Positions 8,161 to 19,100 of a stretch of 64,000 nt of DNA are shown here, in pieces. Below the pieces are notes generated by a model, which saw only the letters and a list, made by a program, of their open reading frames with translations, did not search any database and was not told the DNA's origin. Where the stretch lies: positions 529,083 through 593,082 of the forward strand of contig NW_024104303.1 in the NCBI RefSeq assembly GCF_003945595.2, read 5' to 3'. The stretch is from Pipra filicauda (Eukaryota; Chordata; Aves; Passeriformes; Pipridae). Within the stretch, counting starts at the first letter, position 1, and each line of letters begins with the position of its first letter. Both the position numbers and the translations under genes were made by a program.

Positions 8161-11100
8161 AAGCAGTAAAGGAATCCCAAGATGAGATTAGAAAGTATTT
8201 TGTTAAAAGGAAAATAAATCCTTTTGATGCTTGGGAAGTCCTACTATAATCTGACAGAGTGAAAGATTGCTATGGATAAGCAGTTTCTCTAGCAAGCCAG
8301 AGCATGACTTCAGCAGTTACACAGTAGGACCCTACTAATATAGTAATTCTCCCATGATTATTCTTGTTTTGCTTCTGCTGGTGCTAATGGTGTAGTAATA
8401 TTGTGTTATTGTCACAAATTATCTACACCCAGAGGTCTTCAGAGAAGTTAATTTATGAATGAAATTGTAGGAAGGGTAGCCTTGTGTTTGAAAACTGGAC
8501 AGAGATACAAGAAGGCTATGGTAGAATTAGTGCATAGATTTGCCACAGATGTCTTTTTAATTTGGTGTACATATGGATGGCTCTTTTGCATTAAATGGAA
8601 CATCAATTTAAATTGAGTGAGGACCACTCCTTTCATTCACTAAAGCAACATGAGAAACAGCTTTGTGCCCCATGGCAAAAGTGGATCTGATTTGCCGTTC
8701 AGCAGTTTTATTCTGTTTTTCTCTCATTGTCATTTCATGGGTGATCCATGAGCTATTTGGTTGTTGTGAAGAAAAACTAAAATTTCAAGGGAAGATTAAG
8801 CAGTATGAGGCAATTGTAGGTGATGAAGGAGAAAATATATTCATTGTGTATGAACCTTCAGGCCAGTGTTAGGGATCAGAGACCTGCTGGCTTTGTGCTG
8901 CTTATGTAGGGACAAGTGAAGACAATTGCTTCCCAGGGTAGCTGAGTTGTCTCTGCAGAATACTGTGTGTAACCCTCCTACTTTGGGGATATTTGAGGAC
9001 CCACATGAAGATTACGATGTTCTAAATTAAAACAATTCTTCCCTGAAAACAGAGAAAGGAGATATACACATTCTATTTTGTAGTGCAGACCACCTACCCT
9101 GAGACCAAGCACCCCACACTGGATGTATTTTAATCACTTCGTGCAAGTATGGAAGTACTTTGCCTGTGGGAATGAGAAGAGTGGTTTGAACAAGTAAGTC
9201 AGAAGCTATATATCTGTGCATTTGTTTCAGTGCTTCAGGCTTTTGTTTTACATTACATTCTTGCCTCTGAAACAACTCTCTGGAGTTTGGTCAAGGGGCC
9301 CAGAGTTGCTGAAATAACCATTTTTTCTTCTAGTGAGATAGAATATGTTTGTGGGGTTGTGTTGGTTTTGGTTGATTGGGATTTTTTTTGTGTGTTGGTT
9401 GGATCTTGTGTTTGGGGTTTTTAAAATAATAATAGTTATAATGATTTTTAAAATCACTCCATTACAGATTTTGTATGTCTGCAACAAGTGTGAGCATCAA
9501 AATATCTTCTTGTGCTCTCCTAGGCTGTCATGCTTCAGTGAAGGCTAAAGAACTCTTGGACTCTGGATCCCATTTTGTGCCAAAGAAGATGAGGACATGA
9601 ACATTTTGTGCCTCACATGGGAGCTAAAACAAAATCCAAAAGTTAAAGCTGAAGCAAGAGGTCTAGTACAAAAGACTAGGAGTCAACTGAATGTAACTGA
9701 GATTCCAGATCTGAATTCCCCTAAGTGATTCCGAGGTTCAAAGTGTCTTGGGTTTTCCTGTATTTTAACTGCATCTTTACAAAGTTAATATACGTAGTTA
9801 CTACATGATTGGAAGTGTTATTCAGCTTTACCCAGGCTCTTTGTCAGGGTTGTCTAATGGGAGTATTGTGAGAAATGCTGAAAAAAAGGAGGAAAAAAAT
9901 GGCTGAGGCTTGATAAATGCAAATCAGTTCTGCTTCTGGATAACCCTAAATTCTGCGAAAGAGGCTACAATAATTTCTAGATTGTCTTTGTTTCTCTCAG
10001 TATTGCCCTCTTCTCTTGCTTAAGAAGTAATGGTGAGAAACTGCATTAGTTTGTATGATAAAAACTTGCCTGTTCTCCACAAGGTAGTGCAGAGAAACAC
10101 TGGCAGGTGGAGGAGCCTGACTAACACTTTCTCCAGCTGCCCCCAGCTCCGTCACAGGAGCCATCAGCTTATCTCTACAAACCGGGTGGAGCACAGGGAC
10201 ACAGTGTCAGGCAAAATCCAATTTAAGGATACTGAGGAAGGGCCCCTTCCAGCATTGTCCTTGGGGAGCTTCACCTCCATGGCTTGGGAAACAAATGCAT
10301 TAAGATGAGTCAATGCTGAAGCATCTCACAGACCTCCAGGGTTTGCTGCCTGGAGGTAGGTGACACATTATGAGATGCAGAGGAAGAGCATTTAGGGATT
10401 ACGCAGGACCTATTATGGGATGTTTAGGGTAGAAACCAAAGGCAGGGAAAGGAATGGATCTGGGTAGTTTGGGTAGGAAAAAGCGTGTGAAAATAGAGGG
10501 ATACAAAGGACTGGTCATGTTTAAAAAGCAGCTGGTCAATACACTTCTCTGTTGTGACCTGCACATGAAGAGCAGTATGCCCTCTCAATAAACTCCATTT
10601 CTAAGCATTTTCCTGCGTGAAGGACTGTTTGACTTTCCAAAGGAATTTCCATCTGGCTGCACTGTCAGACTCTGTGTTAGATTTTTGTGACTCTAGTATT
10701 CTCATCTGCTTGCAATCAATTGTAATAAACAGTTAGACTACCATTATTGTTCATCCGTCTGTAAAAAGGTCATCTTGGCAGCTAGTGAAATAGCAGTCAT
10801 GAAAACACCATGCCAATGATAGAAGATACAAAGTTCCTAATTCTTTCTTACTTGTACTGGTTAGTGCTGCTCCAGTTAAAATTGAATTTTTGTGTTGTGA
10901 AGTAAGAAACTAAAATGGCATACTAGATTTGCTTGGTTTTCCTGCTGAGCAGTGTTTTTCTTTCTGGGAAGAGCATATGCATCACTATATTTCTTCTCTA
11001 GGATGTGACCAACCCTTAGGCCTGAATCACAGAATCCAATAAACATGATAGGGAAGGCTCCACTGATTAGTCTACCCCAACTGCAGAGGAAATGTTTCAT

Positions 11101-11878
11101 GCTGAAAATGTTTCTAGAGATCTTTGTCAGTCAAAGTACTCCTGGGAGCAAGCCTCTAATAGAGCACAGGTGAAGTTTTACTGCACACAGCCAAATTGAT
11201 CTAATGGTTAGCTCTACCCAAAGAGCTGGTCCTTTTCCTCTCCTCTTTGGCCTTAGGAATGTTTCAGCTTGGGAAACTAATCTGACTGAAAAGCCAATCC
11301 CCTTCCCTTTCTCCAAGTGGGGATGATGGTGGTGATGATGAAAATTTTTTGCCTGTTTTTCTACCTTGAGCTGGCTAATCGGAGTAGAGGTGGTGCTGGC
11401 ACACAGGGATGACCAGAAGAACATGTCTATTAGTATGGGAGCAGGACCTGTTTTTAAAAGGAGACATGACACTAAGAGGCTGGAAACTGGTATTCTGAGT
11501 TTAGGAGCCTGTGCTGTGTAGAAGACAACCTGAAGCAGCCCTGTGATCTTGTCCCATTGTGACATCCACAGAGGAAAGCGTTAGCGTGGCTAAGTGTCTC
11601 AGCTCTTCATCTCTAGTACTGGGATGTGAGACTGGTTACAGAATGTAGAAAAAATCAAAACCATTTCAAACCAAACTAACGAAAAGCTAAACAACTTACC
11701 AATTTAACCTGAGATTTCTGGCTACTGTATGTGTGCTACAGACGTCTTTCCTACAGAGTTGGTACTAGATACAAATCAGTCTGTGTTGTATATTAGCCTG
11801 TATGAGTATTAGAGGCTACAAACTTGCATTAATATTATTCCACGATATATTATTCCACATTAACATTATTAACATAAC
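8161..11878. other. Intronic stretch without recognised gene or repeat
   Basis: Only short ORFs without protein-like character are present. A G/T-rich tract lies at about 9347-9425. No CR1 tail, LTR or exon could be supported here. Confidence 0.4.
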
Positions 11879-12008
11879 TTTAGCTCAGTTAGTTACAGCA
11901 TGGTGCTAATAACACCAAGGTTGCAGGTTCAAGCCCTGTGGGCCATTCACTTAAGAGTTGGACTACATGATCTTTGTGGGTCCCTTCTAACACAGAATAT
12001 CCTGTGAT
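11879..12008 (+). mobile_element. tRNA-Ile-derived SINE with CR1-like tail
   Basis: The first about 70 bases resemble tRNA-Ile. There is an A-box-like TTAGCTCAGTTAGTTACAGC, an anticodon-loop GCTAATAAC (AAT anticodon) and a B-box GGTTCAAGCC. The 5' acceptor strand is missing or eroded. The following section (GTTGGACTACATGATC, then TCCCTTCTAACACAGAAT and a final CTGTGATT) is the 3' end of a CR1 LINE. This head-tail combination describes SINEs moved by CR1 machinery; TguSINE1 of passerine birds is the known example. It is not a functional tRNA gene. Its 3' end runs straight into a 5'-truncated CR1. Confidence 0.85.
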
Positions 12009-12205
12009 TTGATGGGTGGACCACTTGGTAGATAAAAAAAATTGTCTAGGTGGTTGCTCTCAAAGAATTGTGATAAACAGCTCAATGTCCAAGTGAAAAG
12101 CAGTGATTATCCCTCAGGGGTCAGTATTGGGACCATCACACTTCAATATCTTTGTCAGTGGGACAAAGACAGTGAGATCAGGTGCACCCTCAGCAAGTTT
12201 GCTGA
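12006..12205 (+). mobile_element. CR1 LINE, 5' part of an interrupted copy (RT domain)
   Basis: This is CR1 ORF2 reverse transcriptase sequence. The frame at 12109-12147 reads QGSVLGPSHFNIF, the conserved block before the catalytic FADD box. The copy is 5'-truncated, beginning within RT at GATTTGATGGGTGGACC. It is cut at 12205 after TTTGCTGA, in the middle of the FADD codons, by an LTR. The remainder resumes at 14324. Small frame errors show it was already degenerate or decayed later. Confidence 0.85.
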
Positions 12206-12773
12206 TGTGGTGGGTTGACCTTGGCTGGGCCAGGTGCTCGCCCAGCTGCTCTATCACTACCCTTCCAGCCAGACAGGGGAGAAAGTAAGGTGGGAAAACA
12301 ACTCATGGGTTGGGATAAGGCTGTTTATTTAAAGCAAAAGCAAAGTGAAGGCTTGGGCACATAAAAGCAAAGCAAAAGATAACACAGTTTATTCTCTACT
12401 TCCCATCAGCAGCAATGTCCAGGCACTCCCGAGAAGCAGGGCTTCAGCACACGTGATGGTTCCTCAGCAGGCAGCCATTAGACAATGAATGCCCACCTTC
12501 CTGCTCCTTGCCTTGGCTTTTATACCTGAGCTGACGTCCTATGGTATGGAATACCCCTTTGGTCGGTCTGGGTCTGCTGGCCTACTTGGGTCCCCTCCCA
12601 GGGTCTTGCCCTCGACTGAGGAAGGAATGTTACAGCACTGATGCTGTGCTACCCTGCTCAGCAGGAGCCAAAACACCGTGTGTTATCAACACCCTTCTGG
12701 CTACCAATGCAAAGCACAGCACTGTGAGGGCTACTGTGGGGAAATAAACTCCAGCTCAGCCAGACCCAATACA
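12206..12773 (-). repeat. ERV 3' LTR, minus orientation
   Basis: Read on the minus strand it starts TGTATTGGGTC and ends GGTCAACCCACCACA, giving imperfect terminal inverted repeats. It carries a TATA box (TATAAAAG, minus strand, 12524-12517) with a TGACGT motif just upstream, and AATAAA signals at 12393-12388 and 12329-12324. A purine-rich tract directly upstream (12792-12774) marks it as the 3' LTR of a provirus. It belongs to the same family as the solo LTR at 7608-8160. Its insertion interrupts a CR1 copy. Confidence 0.8.
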
Positions 12774-13277
12774 AACTCCACTCCTTCTTCCATACCATTT
12801 ACATCATGCTCAGATCCCGTACCTCACTATCTCCCATGCTTTCACAGATGTTTTTTTATGGCCTTCTTCCACCCCTTCAGATCTTGTGCTCCATTCTGTT
12901 GGGATGTGTACGCAGGGCAGGAGAAGCAATTGATCGTTCCACCCCTTGCCTTTGTGAATCACACATTTAAGAATTTTAAATCCCACATTCATCACACAAC
13001 CTTCCCTTACATAAACAAAGACAAAAACCAACCAAAACAGAATATAATGAAACTTACCCTCACCAAAAATCAAATAACATCATCATAACACCAAACTAAA
13101 GGCGACAATTTACACAAAATCCACCCCTTGTACCTTTACCACAATTACAGGAAAAACTCCCCACAATCATTTCATTCTCTTAACATTTTTCAGTACTTGT
13201 TTTGCCAGTTACCTCTCCCAGTTACTATCTTTGTCTCAAAATCCTTATGACTTCCCCATACAGGCCACCAAAAAGAC
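12774..13277 (-). mobile_element. ERV internal 3' sequence with polypurine tract
   Basis: It adjoins the LTR at 12773 and begins, on the minus strand side next to the LTR, with a polypurine tract (GGAAGAAGGAGTGGAG). The rest is AT- and C-rich on the plus strand and shows no recognisable gag, pol or env motif. It is probably the non-coding 3' end of the provirus. The right edge is set by the next LTR, so the bulk of the provirus is missing. Confidence 0.6.
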
Positions 13278-14323
13278 TGTAGTGGGTTGACCCTGGCCAG
13301 ATGCCAGGTACCCACTAAAGCCACTCTCTCGCTCTCCCTCTGCATCTGGACAGAGGAGAGAGAAAGAAACAGCTAAGGATTCATGAGTTAACAGCTGGGA
13401 GAGGTCACTTACTGATTACCTTCATGGGCAAAACAGACTCAAAGTACTTAAATTTATTACTAACAGGATAAGAGCCAAAGAATGAGAAATAAAACAATCT
13501 TAAAAACACCTTCCCCCCACCCCTCATTCCTTCCGTATTCTCCCTCCTCCCCCCCAGTGGTGCAGGGGGACAGGGAAAGGGGGTTGCGGTCAGTTGTTGT
13601 TTCTGCCTCTGCTCAGAGAGAGGAGTCCTTCCCCTTCTCCTGTGGGGTCCCTCCCATGGGAGACAGTCCTTGATGGACCTCTCCAAAGTGAGTCCATCCC
13701 TCGGGCAGCAGTTCTTCCCAAACTGCTGTCCTGTGGGTTACTCCTCCATGGGGTGCAGTCCTTCACCAATGAGTGGTACTTGAGTGGGTCCCCCACAGGG
13801 CTATAAGTGCTACCCAGGAAAAACCTGCTCTGGCGTGGGCTTCTCTCTTCACAAGTTGCAGGTTTCTGGCAGGGCCCTAATCCATCTTGGGCCTCCCACA
13901 GGGTCAAAACCTCCTTGGGATATCCACCTGCTCCAGCATGGGCTCCTCCATGGGCTGCAGATGGGTCTCTGCACCCCAGTGGTCCTCCATGGGCTGCAGG
14001 GGCACAGCTGCCCCACCCTGGTTTGCACCACGGGCTGCAGGGCCTCAGCTCTGATGCCTGGAGCACCTCCTGCCCCTCCTTCTGCACTGACCTTGGTCTC
14101 TACTCCGCTCTTCCCTGGCTGGAATTCTTTCTGTGCAACAACCTTCTTTTCTTAATTATATTATCACAGAGATGTTACTGTTACTCCTTAATTGGCTCAG
14201 CCTTGGCCAGTGGCAGGAAGTCTGTCCTGGTGCGGGCTGGCATTGGCTCCACTGGCAGCTTCTAACAGAAGCCACTCCTGTAGCCCTCCTACTACCAAAA
14301 CCCAGCCACACAAACCCACTACA
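13278..14323 (-). repeat. ERV LTR, long type, minus orientation
   Basis: It is bounded by a perfect 11-bp inverted repeat, TGTAGTGGGTT at the left and AACCCACTACA at the right. On the minus strand there is a TATA-like ATATAATTAAG near 14162-14152 and an AATAAA at 13458-13453, so the promoter faces left. Between them is a GC-rich section with related units of about 40 bp ending GGGCTGCAG (13952-13960, 13991-13999, 14032-14040). The left terminus resembles that of the LTR at 12206, but the interior differs, so it is a related longer family. The flanks AAGAC and TTCCA are not a target duplication. Confidence 0.8.
13935..14045. repeat. About 40-bp imperfect tandem repeat within LTR
   Basis: Three consecutive units each end in CC-CATGGGCTGCAG or CACCACGGGCTGCAG, with period 39 to 41 bases. 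More diverged related units extend left to about 13640. The array lies in the transcribed part of the LTR. Confidence 0.7.
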
Positions 14324-15193
14324 TTCCACAGCACCAAGCTATGTGCTATGATCAACACTGGAGGGAAGGAATGCCATCCAGAGGGACCTGGACGGGCTTG
14401 AGAGGTGGGCCTGTGCAAACCTCATGAAGTTCAACAAGGAAGGCCAAGTGCAACGTCCTGCACCTGGGTCAGGGCAATCCCAAGCATAGAGACAGGCTGG
14501 GTGGAGAATGAATTAAGATGCCCTGTGGAGAAGGACTCAGGGGCATTTGTGGATGAAAAGCTCAACGTGACCTAGAACTGCACACTCACAACCCAGAAAG
14601 CTAACTGTATCCTGGGCTGCATCAAAAGCAGCATGGCCAGCAGGGCAAAGAAGGCGATTCTGCCCCTCTGCTCTGCTCTTGTGTGACCCCATGTGGAGTA
14701 CTACAAACAGTTCTGGGGTCCCCAACACAAGAAAGACTGGACCTGTTGGAGCCAGTCAGGAGAAGAGTCACCAAGTTGATCATAGGGCTGGAGCACCTCT
14801 CCTATGAAGACAGGCTGAGAGAGTTGGGGCTGTTCGGCCTGGAGAAGAGAAGGCTCCAGGGAGACCTTATAGCACTTTCCAGGACCTAAAGGGACTTTAC
14901 AAGAAGGCTAGAGAGTAGCTTTTCACAAAGGCGTGTAGTGATAGGACAAGGGGGAATGGCCTTAAGCTGAAGAATGGCAGGTTTAGGCTAGATATTAGGA
15001 AAAAATTCTTTACTGTGAAGGTGTAACAGGTTGCCCAGAGAGGTTGTGGACTTCCCACCCCTGAAGGTGTTCAAGACCAGGCTGAATGGGGCTCTGATTA
15101 ACCTGGTCTAGTGGAAGGTTCCCTGCCCACAGGAGGTTGGAACTGGATCATCTGTAATGTCCCTTTCAACCCAAACTATTCTATAATTCTGTG
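14324..15193 (+). mobile_element. CR1 LINE, 3' part of the interrupted copy
   Basis: This continues the CR1 begun at 12006. It resumes at CACCAAGCT after the FADD box, runs through the ORF2 C-terminus and the 3' untranslated region, and ends with ATTCTATAATTCTGTG, the typical short CR1 terminal repeat. In the frame 14683-14889 the reading [20 protein letters not shown] is the usual CR1 ORF2 tail. Frame breaks show it is dead. The preserved 3' end with a truncated 5' end is normal for CR1 insertion. Confidence 0.9.
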
Positions 15194-16104
15194 TGGTGAG
15201 TGATCATGTTTTTCCTTAGTGTGATCAGTAGGCTTGTTTTCATCCCCATCCAGCTGCTAATTTTGTGTGCTCTGAAGGACTGAGTTTATTCTGAGATTTG
15301 AACTGCTCTGTCAAACATCGTTGAAGCAGGATGATGGTTTGGAAAGTTATTGTTAGCAGACAGACACTTGCACTGAGTCTTGTTTCTAGGAAATCAGTTG
15401 ATAAATATAATAGAGATATAATTAGATATTTCACTTTAAAAGTTGTTATAAATTAATAGCACACATAGATAATATGTCTTTGGAATTAAAGAAGTCTAAG
15501 CAATTATTGTCAAGTGTAGCTGCTGTGGACTTTTGTGAACTATTGTGAAATAAGGTGAGAACTGAGAATATTTATATTGGCTTGGTTTAACAACGGGAGT
15601 CCTAATCATTCCAAATCCTTCTTGTTCATTGGGGTGGATTTTGTTGTTGTTGTTGTCTTGTTTATTTTGGGGGGGTTGTATTTGGTTGGGGTTTTATTTT
15701 TTTCCTAGTGTCCCTATCTCATCATGTTGTCTCTGTCTATGTGTCCTGTCTCCCCTCTTCCCCCCATATATTAGTATTTCAGATTAGCTTTGTTTCCCCT
15801 GGGGAGTTAGTCATATATGAAAATGGTCATTGCCAGCAGTTCTAAAAGCCTGCCTTGCTAATGATTTTGGCTAAAGGTTGACATTTTGAATAGTCACAAT
15901 AACACTTCTCTCTGTGGTTGATGTATTATCAAGTAAAAAGTTGTTGTTGAAGGCTCTCATAAGCCTTGCCAGGGATGTGTGATCACACAGATTCCTGCAA
16001 CAGGACAGATTCCAGGTTGGGAACAACTCATGTAGCTCCGTGAAAATAAGACTATCTGTTGCCTGTCTGTCATGTGCATAGAAGTACCTAGGGTACCATC
16101 CATT
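15194..16104. other. Intronic stretch, no gene seen
   Basis: Contains a GTT repeat and G/T-rich tract at about 15640-15700. No exon or transposon was recognised. Confidence 0.4.
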
Positions 16105-16190
16105 CTCACAGAATCACAGAATGGTTAAGGTTGGAAGGGACCACAGTGGGTCATCTGTCCCACCCTCCTTTCACACTACAGCAGAAACAG
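16105..16190 (-). mobile_element. CR1 3' tail fragment
   Basis: CTCACAGAATCACAGAATGG and a following TTGGAAGGGACC are the reverse complement of the CR1 3' end. Similarity fades after about 85 bases, leaving a very short, old or strongly truncated copy. Confidence 0.75.
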
Positions 16191-19100
16191 TTTGGACTTC
16201 CTGCTTGAAGACCCCTAATGGATTCAGTGATTCTACACTTGCTGTGTAGATTGTGACTCCAGAGTGAAAACTATTGGTACTGTGTTGTTTGATACCTGGA
16301 ATTTTGCACAAGTCTGTCTGTGAAAGAGCTAGGTGTGTTTCCTAAGCCCTTTCTTAGTCTTTGCTCAGTAAGAGATTGATTGGACTATATGGGAGAAGAT
16401 CACTTCTGGAATTAGTGATTTGGCATATGTGTCTTTTAATTCAATGCAGTTAGTTGTCATTGATACCAAGGCTTATTTTGTGTCCTGTGCTTAGCACACA
16501 TGACAGGCAACTGAACAGGCTAGCACATGATAGATCAGTGTTTTGTTCTGAACACAGAAACTTTTGATGTGCTGGAGCTGTGAACCAGTTCACTGTAATG
16601 CTTGTTTCAAAGTCTGTTGGAAGGACAGCTTTAAAACTCTTGATGAATAATAAGTGTAGGTGTCTGGATTTCTCCCTGGACACTTGCATGTCAGGCAAAG
16701 AGGGGTAGTATGGCAAACTGACCAAACAGCTACACCATCAGTCTCAAGCCTGGTAGTCACCTTCTGTGAACCAAATATTGTATTAGCTACATGGATTTGT
16801 ATCAACATTGCGATTAGCGTAAATGTTGAATGCTGCAAGGTGAATGTAGCTGTGGGCCCCAAGCCCCACCTATTTCTGACAGGTTAGCAATCATCTGAGA
16901 GATTGATGATTTCCTGGACAAACTAAAACTGGGCTCAGTGAATAAGTCCCCTTTAAGTCAAGTACTACTTTTGACTTAAAAATAGCCTGACTTGGAGACC
17001 CTGAGAGCTGTAAACTTTCCTAAAGCTTCTTTCTTTAATGCTCCTGTTGTTCTTACACAGATTTATAGCAGAAACTTAACACTAATGAGAGAGGAATTTA
17101 AACCAATAACAGTATTTTACTGTCAGATGTAAACCGCTCACCTACTATGTAACAACATACTGAAGGGGTTAAAACTTCATTATAATTAGTACGGCCTGGA
17201 GCTGCTGTTCATGCAGCAGGATTTATCTGCTGTGGAACACCTCTATATTGAAGGGTGAAGCAACTGAAATTTCTCTTGCAGGTTCTAAACCACAACGTGT
17301 TACCAGGTGAGCCTCTGAAGTACACTACTGTTTAGGCAGGTGTGTCAGTTTTGATTACCTGCAGCTGGTAAAAAAATCCTTGACTTGTCATCCAGGTCCT
17401 CCACACTCTACATCGTCAGAAAACAAATACTTGCACAGTTCTGATACTAACAACATATTTTCTGTCAACAAACTCTTGTGTCTTGACAAGGTGATGAAGA
17501 GAAGTAACTTCCGGTTAACCTGCATCAAATTTCTATGGTGCTAAAAGAGTAAGGTTTTTCTTGCATTATTTCCCGTTTTTTTAGATTTAAAGAGTATCTT
17601 GAGAAGCAAAGGTAGAGTGCTGTTCTGGCTTTATGGCTTTTTCTACCCTCTTGTGTCCTTGTTGTGGGCTACTTTGCTTTTTAGAGGTCTTACTTCATCC
17701 ACAAAGAGATGATTGCGGATCAGAAAAATGGTTTGTTAACTTGGTGGGTGATTTCTGTTTTGTTTGGTTTGGTTTTTTTTTTTCTCCTGTGTCTTATGCA
17801 GCAACTTAATTCAAAGTGCTCTACAGGGAGAGTGTTGACTCTCACAATTATGTGATGCACCTATTCTAACTCCAGCACGGGGTAAGAAGGAAGGGAAACT
17901 CCCAACACTCACTGCTTAGCACTGACATACTTTTTTTTTCTACTGGACAGATTTTGGCCGGAAGGATTAAGTATTTGCATCTCTGTAAAGAAATTTGGGA
18001 AGGGATACTCACATACACCTCTGGATCTTGAGCAAAGAAGATAAATGGTAAGCTGTTTCTATGGAGTTTATTTTAAGGAATATCCTTATAAGTAATATAT
18101 ACACATATAAGTAATATATTTATAAATATAATACATTGTATTTCTAACAGGGTCTTGAACAAAGTAATTTCCTGGATTAAATTACTTTTTTCCTTGATTT
18201 TTTTGTGGTTGTCAGCACCAGCAGTGTTAATGGTAAATGGATGCCTGATTTCTACCTTCAACAGGATAGTGATAATTTAGATTCAGGATGCATTTTGTTT
18301 CCCTGTTCCAAAGAACTTGGTTCCAGAAAATCATTCACTGTGGTAGAGTCCAAACCTACACACAAGGTGTACAAAAATCACCTGACTATGTTCAGACATT
18401 CAGAGAACTTTACTCTAGGTGTCCCAAGGGGGATCGGTAACTTCTCTGTTAATCACCCATTGATGGACAGATGTGCTGTGTTGAAAGGAGGCTGGGTCTT
18501 GGAATCTCAGGAGGTTTTGCGTTTTCTCTCATCAACTAAATTTGCCCCTTGGTACCATTTTTCTTTTTCCTCCTCAGAACTCACTGTTTTCAGACAATGA
18601 TCTTAGGCAGTGCCTTAGAAATCTCTTCAGTCTGAAAAATTCCTTTGGAAAGTGGTGGAGTTTCCACAGATAAGAAACAAGACAGTGAAGAAAAGGTGGC
18701 TGTTGTGCAGTTAGATGAAGGACTGGAGTACTTGCAAGAGGCAAAGATGAACTCAGAAAGTAAATCAAATTCATCCTTTTCCATCTATCCCAAAAAATCT
18801 AATGAGTCAGGTTTATATGTTTTCCAATAACTTGAGCTGGCACTTCTACTTTTACTGTTTTCTGCTCTGCTTGCAGGTTGAACATGCTAGTTTAATAATC
18901 ATGACATGCCTATTGTAGTTTAATGACATTGAGACTCTAAGAATAGTGCAATTTCTTAGCAGGCCACAGAAAAAAAATCCGTGAGGGATTAGAAGATGTC
19001 AAGCTTGTGCTGTCCATTTTTCTGGCGTCCAAATGTCCAGACATTTAATTTCCAGTGTGAATCTATTAAATCCAAAAGACATCATTATTCAGTGGAAATC

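Noticed and set aside
11131..11565. 144-codon minus-strand ORF with a run of six His
   Set aside because: The His run comes from a short GATGGT-type repeat. The rest has no protein-like pattern or known family.
11879..11949. Functional tRNA-Ile gene
   Set aside because: The 5' acceptor strand is eroded, several stem positions differ from tRNA-Ile, and a CR1 tail is fused at the 3' side, so it is a SINE.
12810..13073. 87-codon minus-strand ORF in the ERV internal part, considered as env
   Set aside because: No transmembrane-subunit motif is present, and its position next to the polypurine tract fits non-coding 3' sequence.
18205..18600. 131-codon plus-strand ORF
   Set aside because: No recognisable domain, no splice or conservation signal, and its length is possible by chance in 64 kb.
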